From Planctomycetota bacterium (GTDB taxonomy: Bacteria > Planctomycetota > DG-23 > SLPQ01), in NCBI GenBank assembly GCA_021160625.1, contig JAGHCE010000094.1, forward strand, positions 1-10,135: 10,135 nucleotides of DNA, written 5' to 3'. The first letter of the stretch is position 1; every line of letters begins with the position of its first letter. The notes under the pieces are model-generated. The model saw only the letters and a list, made by a program, of their open reading frames with translations. It was not told the origin of the DNA and made no database searches. Position numbers and translations under genes: made by a program. This document shows, piece after piece, positions 7,268 through 10,135 of this stretch.

Positions 7268-9487
7268 ATGATGACTCGTAAGAAGAGATTGAAACTTTAC
7301 ATGATCTTTATCCTGCTTTTGATGGCGGCTCTTATTGGCTACAAGGTCTATCTTCTTATCTATGAAACGGATTACCATGCGCTAAACGCCAGCCATGTTG
7401 ACCAGATCGAAACCGGGGTCCACGGTAAAACCACTTATAGATTCGCTGTTATCGGCAATATCAGGAATTCCATGCAGATTTTTGAAAAGCGCATCGGCCC
7501 CCTGATCAAAGACAATGACGTCGATTTTATGATATCCGTGGGAAACGCTGTTTACGACGGCACGGAAAGCAAATACCGTTTGCTCTACCGTGGCCTCAAG
7601 AAAATGGGTGTCCCGTACGTTATGGCCGCCGGTCACAACGAGGTCGAAGATTTCGGGGCCGGGAAATTTTACCGGCATTTCGGGCCTTACTTCTTTTCTT
7701 TTCATCTTGAAAACGCCTACTTTATTTTTCTCGATTCCAGCGGGCAAACGTCATGGAAATGGCAGCTTCGCTGGTTGAGGCAAGAACTTGCGGATGCCGA
7801 CAGTTACCCCTACCGATTCGTTTTTTTGAATCATTCTCTGTTTTCTTTGCCGGGCTTTGACCCGAATGACACCCACTATGTGCTGGAAGAACACCTCAGC
7901 CGGGACTTGCGGCGTTTGTTTTCCAAGCACCGGGTGAGCGCGGTTTTTTCGGCCGGATATCCCACTTACTATGGACGCGTGTCTCAGGGTGTCCGGTACA
8001 TTGTATCGGGCGGCGGCGGCGGATTGCTCCTTAATCGGCAACAACCCTACCAGTTTGTAAAAGTTGACGTAGGTCCGGGGCAGGTGGCTTGTGAAAACGT
8101 GGTCGCTGCCGACCGCCTGGGCACATTTCGCGAGCAACTGGAGACGCTGAAACTTTTCCTGCATTCGTTTTTCTATATGAGCCTTTTTAACTCACTACTG
8201 ATTCTGGGCCTTGTCGGCCTTGTCGCGCTCAAACTGCACGCGCTGATTCTCCGCCAGGAACATTTGTACCAGGATTTCAGCATCGATGAAGAGGCGCTCT
8301 CGCAAAAGCCTCTTCGCGTGGCTATGTTCACCAACAACTACCTTCCGTTTATCGGCGGGGTATCCCTTTCCGTCTACCGGCTTTACCGGGGGCTTGTTCG
8401 GTTGGGCACAGCGGTAAAGGTTTTCGCGCCAGCCTATCTGCAACCGTGGACAGATCCCGATGACGGCAGCGTCTTGCGATGTCCCGCGCTCTTCCATATC
8501 CGGTCGGACCACTTTCCGATTGTCAATGCCTTTTCCCGAGGAATCGAGGTGTCGTTCAAACGGTTTGGCTGCGACCTGGTGCATGTACACGATCCTTTCT
8601 GGCTCGGCAAGAAAGGGATGCGGCTCGCCAGGAAACGCGGCATACCGGTGGTTTTTACCTACCACATCCGGTTGGAACGCTATACGCATTACTTGCCGTT
8701 TCCGGGTACGGCTTTTAAAAAGCTCCTTGCTCATTTCCTGATCAAGCGCTTTGCCAACCACTGTGACGCTATTATCACCCCAATGCCGTCCACCGAAGAA
8801 TACTTGCGGAACCTGGGTGTCAGCGCACAGATCGAGACAATTCCTACTGGTATCAACATCGAGGATTATAAACAATGGTCTCCGCAACAGGTCCAAACGC
8901 TGCGAGATCAATACACCGCCCCAGGCGAACGCCTTTTGATAAGCGTTTCGCGAATGGCCAAGGAAAAGAACCTTGATTTTCTCATCGCCGGGCTGGCGAA
9001 AGTCAATAAGCAAACCCCGATCCCCTTCAAATGCCTGTTGGTGGGAGAAGGCCCGGAGAAGAAACGGCTCGAGGAAAAGGCGGCAGCGCTTGGCATACAG
9101 GATCAGATTGTCTTTACCGGCACTCTAACCCCGCACGAAGTTGTTCGGTACTACCTGGCCGCCGATCTTTTCGTGTTCGCCTCGACCTCCGAAACCCAGG
9201 GAATGGTGTTACTGGAAGCCATGGCCGGCGGCTGCCCTGTAGTGGCGGTGCGGGCCAGCGGGGTCTACGACGTGGTCAAAGACGGGTACAATGGATTCAA
9301 AACCGCTGAGAGCACCGATAGCTGGGCGGAAGCGATCGCAAATCTATTGCCAGACAGCTGGCGGCTGTCTGACTTGGCTGAGAATAGCCGGGCGTTTGCC
9401 AAGGACTATTCGGTTGAAAAGATTACAGAACAAGTGTTAAGACTTTATCGACGCGTGGTTGTCCTCAGAAAATCAAAAAACTCTTGA
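7268..9487 (+). CDS. Membrane-anchored degenerate metallophosphoesterase fused to GT4 glycosyltransferase
   Basis: This 739-residue protein has a basic start and one helix (10-31), then a calcineurin-like phosphoesterase fold at about 57-280. Its metal motifs are altered: GD to GN at 63-64 and 92-93, GNHE to GHNE at 122-125, and GHxH to GYPT at 230-233. H189 is kept, and the scaffold GVRYIVSGGGG (241-251) is typical. One or two helices follow (about 296-328). A GT4 glycosyltransferase covers about 348-735, with an NNYLPFIGGVS donor loop (356-366), HVHDPFWLG (439-447), TYHIRLERYTHY (464-475), SRMAKEKNLD (561-570), VGEGP (592-596) and the E642-x7-E650 pair. The HDPF and TYH..YTHY segments resemble diacylglycerol glucosyltransferases and PimB-type enzymes, so a lipid acceptor is likely. 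The transferase should be active in the cytoplasm; the phosphoesterase part is probably non-catalytic and, by helix count, periplasmic. GGGTGG (7255-7260) precedes the first of two ATGs. Codon use is richer in A/T-ending codons than in upstream genes. Confidence 0.88.
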   Translation: MMTRKKRLKLYMIFILLLMAALIGYKVYLLIYETDYHALNASHVDQIETGVHGKTTYRFAVIGNIRNSMQIFEKRIGPLIKDNDVDFMISVGNAVYDGTESKYRLLYRGLKKMGVPYVMAAGHNEVEDFGAGKFYRHFGPYFFSFHLENAYFIFLDSSGQTSWKWQLRWLRQELADADSYPYRFVFLNHSLFSLPGFDPNDTHYVLEEHLSRDLRRLFSKHRVSAVFSAGYPTYYGRVSQGVRYIVSGGGGGLLLNRQQPYQFVKVDVGPGQVACENVVAADRLGTFREQLETLKLFLHSFFYMSLFNSLLILGLVGLVALKLHALILRQEHLYQDFSIDEEALSQKPLRVAMFTNNYLPFIGGVSLSVYRLYRGLVRLGTAVKVFAPAYLQPWTDPDDGSVLRCPALFHIRSDHFPIVNAFSRGIEVSFKRFGCDLVHVHDPFWLGKKGMRLARKRGIPVVFTYHIRLERYTHYLPFPGTAFKKLLAHFLIKRFANHCDAIITPMPSTEEYLRNLGVSAQIETIPTGINIEDYKQWSPQQVQTLRDQYTAPGERLLISVSRMAKEKNLDFLIAGLAKVNKQTPIPFKCLLVGEGPEKKRLEEKAAALGIQDQIVFTGTLTPHEVVRYYLAADLFVFASTSETQGMVLLEAMAGGCPVVAVRASGVYDVVKDGYNGFKTAESTDSWAEAIANLLPDSWRLSDLAENSRAFAKDYSVEKITEQVLRLYRRVVVLRKSKNS

Positions 9488-9494
9488 TCAAGAG
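9481..9494. repeat. 14-bp perfect palindrome at the glycosyltransferase stop
   Basis: CTCTTGATCAAGAG overlaps the stop codon of the glycosyltransferase fusion. A run of A residues precedes it, but there is no T-run after it on the plus strand, so it does not fit a standard plus-strand intrinsic terminator. It may fold into a short five-bp hairpin with a GATC loop or be a protein-binding palindrome; the sequence does not decide. Confidence 0.35.
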
Positions 9495-9539
9495 TCAAGT
9501 CTTGTAGGGTCGGCCCTCCACGGCCACCAGTGCCACAAA

Positions 9540-9555
9540 GCGTCCATAGGGACGC
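9540..9555. repeat. Short hairpin in the intergenic repeat cluster
   Basis: GCGTCC (9540-9545) and GGACGC (9550-9555) form a 6-bp stem with an ATAG loop. It follows directly after the first 15-bp repeat copy. Confidence 0.5.
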
Positions 9556-9582
9556 CGGTTACCGCGTGCGGAATATGATCCA

Positions 9583-9609
9583 CACGGCGGGTATGGCATA
9601 CCCGCCGTG
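9583..9609. repeat. 13-bp perfect inverted repeat
   Basis: CACGGCGGGTATG (9583-9595) and CATACCCGCCGTG (9597-9609) are exact reverse complements separated by a single base. The stem is strong and GC-rich, but no T-run follows, so it fits a REP-like element better than a terminator. Confidence 0.8.
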
Positions 9610-9622
9610 GCACACATCAACC

Positions 9623-9650
9623 GTAGGGGCGCGATAAATCGCGCCCCTAC
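9623..9650. repeat. 13-bp perfect inverted repeat, GTAGGGGCG-type REP-like element
   Basis: GTAGGGGCGCGAT (9623-9635) and ATCGCGCCCCTAC (9638-9650) are exact reverse complements separated by AA. Elements that begin GTAGGGGCG and close with CGCCCC are, as I recall, widespread in intergenic DNA of many environmental bacteria. Related GTAGGG starts occur at 9504 and 9677. No tyrosine transposase gene (RAYT type) is present in the window. Confidence 0.85.
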
Positions 9651-9680
9651 AAAGCCACCAGTGCCACAGGGTCTCCGTAG

Positions 9681-9701
9681 GGGCGAGGCATTGCCTCGCC
9701 C
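9681..9701. repeat. 10-bp perfect inverted repeat, related REP-like element
   Basis: GGGCGAGGCA (9681-9690) and TGCCTCGCCC (9692-9701) are exact reverse complements around one T. The element is preceded by CCGTAG, as in the previous hairpin, so the two look like variants of one family with different stem sequences. Confidence 0.8.
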
Positions 9702-9738
9702 GCGGAAGGTCAGTTGATTGCCACGAACAACGTCCGTG

Positions 9739-9760
9739 GCCCCCTTAGCAAAAAGGGGGC
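9739..9760. repeat. 8-bp inverted repeat
   Basis: GCCCCCTT (9739-9746) and AAGGGGGC (9753-9760) form a stem with the loop AGCAAA. It is next to CCACG...CGTGG (9721-9739), another short inverted pair. No T-run follows on either strand, so I do not call a terminator. Confidence 0.6.
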
Positions 9761-10019
9761 GAAGCCCTCCCGCACCCTACACAGTCACCAGTGCCACATA
9801 GCCCGATAGCAGGAACGGGTCGAAGACGGCCCGCATCTGATCACGCGCAATTCCCCCGCAGGCAATTCTCGGGCAATTCGGCACCCAGGCCACCACGCAG
9901 GTCACGCAGGGCCCCTGGAGGCTTCCCGGATCTGCAACGTCCGATAATAGATGTTATGTTACCTCAACAGGCACGCTTGTGCAGAAGTATCTCCCTTGGC
10001 TGCAAGCAGTTATGCTAAA

Positions 10020-10062
10020 TGTGGATAACTGCGCCTTCGAGGTGTGGATAACTTGCGGATAA
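10020..10062 (-). promoter_or_regulatory. Cluster of three DnaA-box-like sites, possible oriC edge or dnaA promoter region
   Basis: TGTGGATAA, the reverse complement of the consensus DnaA box TTATCCACA, occurs exactly at 10020-10028 and 10043-10051. TGCGGATAA at 10054-10062 differs at one base. All three share orientation and are followed by CT, so a longer GYGGATAACT core is repeated at 10021, 10044 and 10055. A given 9-mer is expected less than 0.1 times on both strands of a 10-kb window, so two copies 23 bp apart are unlikely by chance. Such clusters are typical of bacterial replication origins, often next to dnaA. I see no strongly AT-rich unwinding element inside the window; it and dnaA, if present, would lie past the right edge. 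DnaA-regulated promoters are the main alternative. Confidence 0.65.
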
Positions 10063-10135
10063 CTCGGGCTGCCGGTCCGGGGCAAATTGCGTGGCGCGCC
10101 GGATGACAATTTTGTCCGGGTGACAATGTGACAGC

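Larger units (their letters stand above)
9523..9798 (+). repeat. Three copies of a 15-bp sequence at ~130-bp intervals
   Basis: GCCACCAGTGCCACA occurs exactly at 9523-9537 and 9654-9668, and with one change (GTCACCAGTGCCACA) at 9784-9798. The spacings are 131 and 130 bp. The DNA between copies is not conserved at the base level, but each interval contains hairpins. This gives a tandem array of composite units in a region with no gene, and suggests a repeat family that should be found elsewhere in the genome. Confidence 0.85.
9488..10135. other. Gene-free right end of the window
   Basis: No frame here has a plausible start with a ribosome-binding site and protein-like composition. The left part (about 9500-9800) is repeat and hairpin DNA. 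The part from about 9800 to 10015 shows nothing I recognise, apart from a slightly AT-richer stretch near 9945-9975. The right end carries the DnaA-box-like cluster and an imperfect inverted repeat around GACAA-TT-TTGTC (10105-10116). TGACA also occurs three times between 10104 and 10133. Confidence 0.7.

Noticed and set aside
9481..9510. Rho-independent terminator after the glycosyltransferase gene
   Set aside because: The palindrome there has a stem of only about five bp and no T-tract after it on the plus strand.
9523..9798. CRISPR array
   Set aside because: Only three copies of a 15-bp unit with about 115-bp intervals; repeat length, spacer length and hairpin-filled intervals do not fit CRISPR, and no cas gene is present.
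9791..10018. 75-codon open frame in the right intergenic region
   Set aside because: It begins inside a repeat copy, has no ribosome-binding site, and its product is rich in P, R and S as expected for a random frame in GC-rich DNA.

Overview
The window is a GC-rich stretch of bacterial chromosome with five protein-coding genes that look intact. It ends in a non-coding region with hairpin repeats and a cluster of DnaA-box-like sites. A TolC-type outer-membrane protein and several Sec-type signal peptides point to a diderm (Gram-negative-type) bacterium. The domain style (rhomboid plus TPR-like plus a large soluble tail, a long-linker TolC, REP-like hairpins of the GTAGGGGCG type) recalls Planctomycetota or other uncultured environmental lineages. 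That placement is an impression from pattern memory, not a phylogenetic result.

Layout: (1) 96-740, minus strand: a small seven-helix membrane protein resembling DUF4203/TMEM198. (2) 741-1240: a divergent intergenic region, locally AT-rich. (3) 1241-7255, plus strand: a four-helix membrane protein of unknown family, a secreted HExxH zinc metallopeptidase, a rhomboid intramembrane serine protease with a long C-terminal extension, and a TolC-like outer-membrane protein. (4) 7268-9487, plus strand: a fusion of a membrane anchor, a metallophosphoesterase fold whose metal-binding motifs are eroded, further membrane helices, and a GT4 glycosyltransferase resembling diacylglycerol glucosyltransferases. 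(5) 9488-10135: no gene. It holds three roughly 130-bp-spaced copies of a 15-bp sequence interleaved with hairpins, then three DnaA-box-like sites (two perfect) in a 43-bp stretch near the right edge.

All genes on the plus strand run in the same direction with short gaps (20, 156, 49 and 12 bp) and could be co-transcribed. All five products are predicted to sit in or beyond the inner membrane. A reasonable inference is an envelope-maintenance cluster covering secreted proteolysis, intramembrane proteolysis, outer-membrane export and lipid or surface glycosylation; nothing in the sequence proves they work together. The most notable items are the apparent pseudo-phosphoesterase fused to a glycosyltransferase, the rhomboid with a TPR-like region and an unnamed C-terminal module, and the DnaA-box cluster, which may mark the edge of a replication origin.
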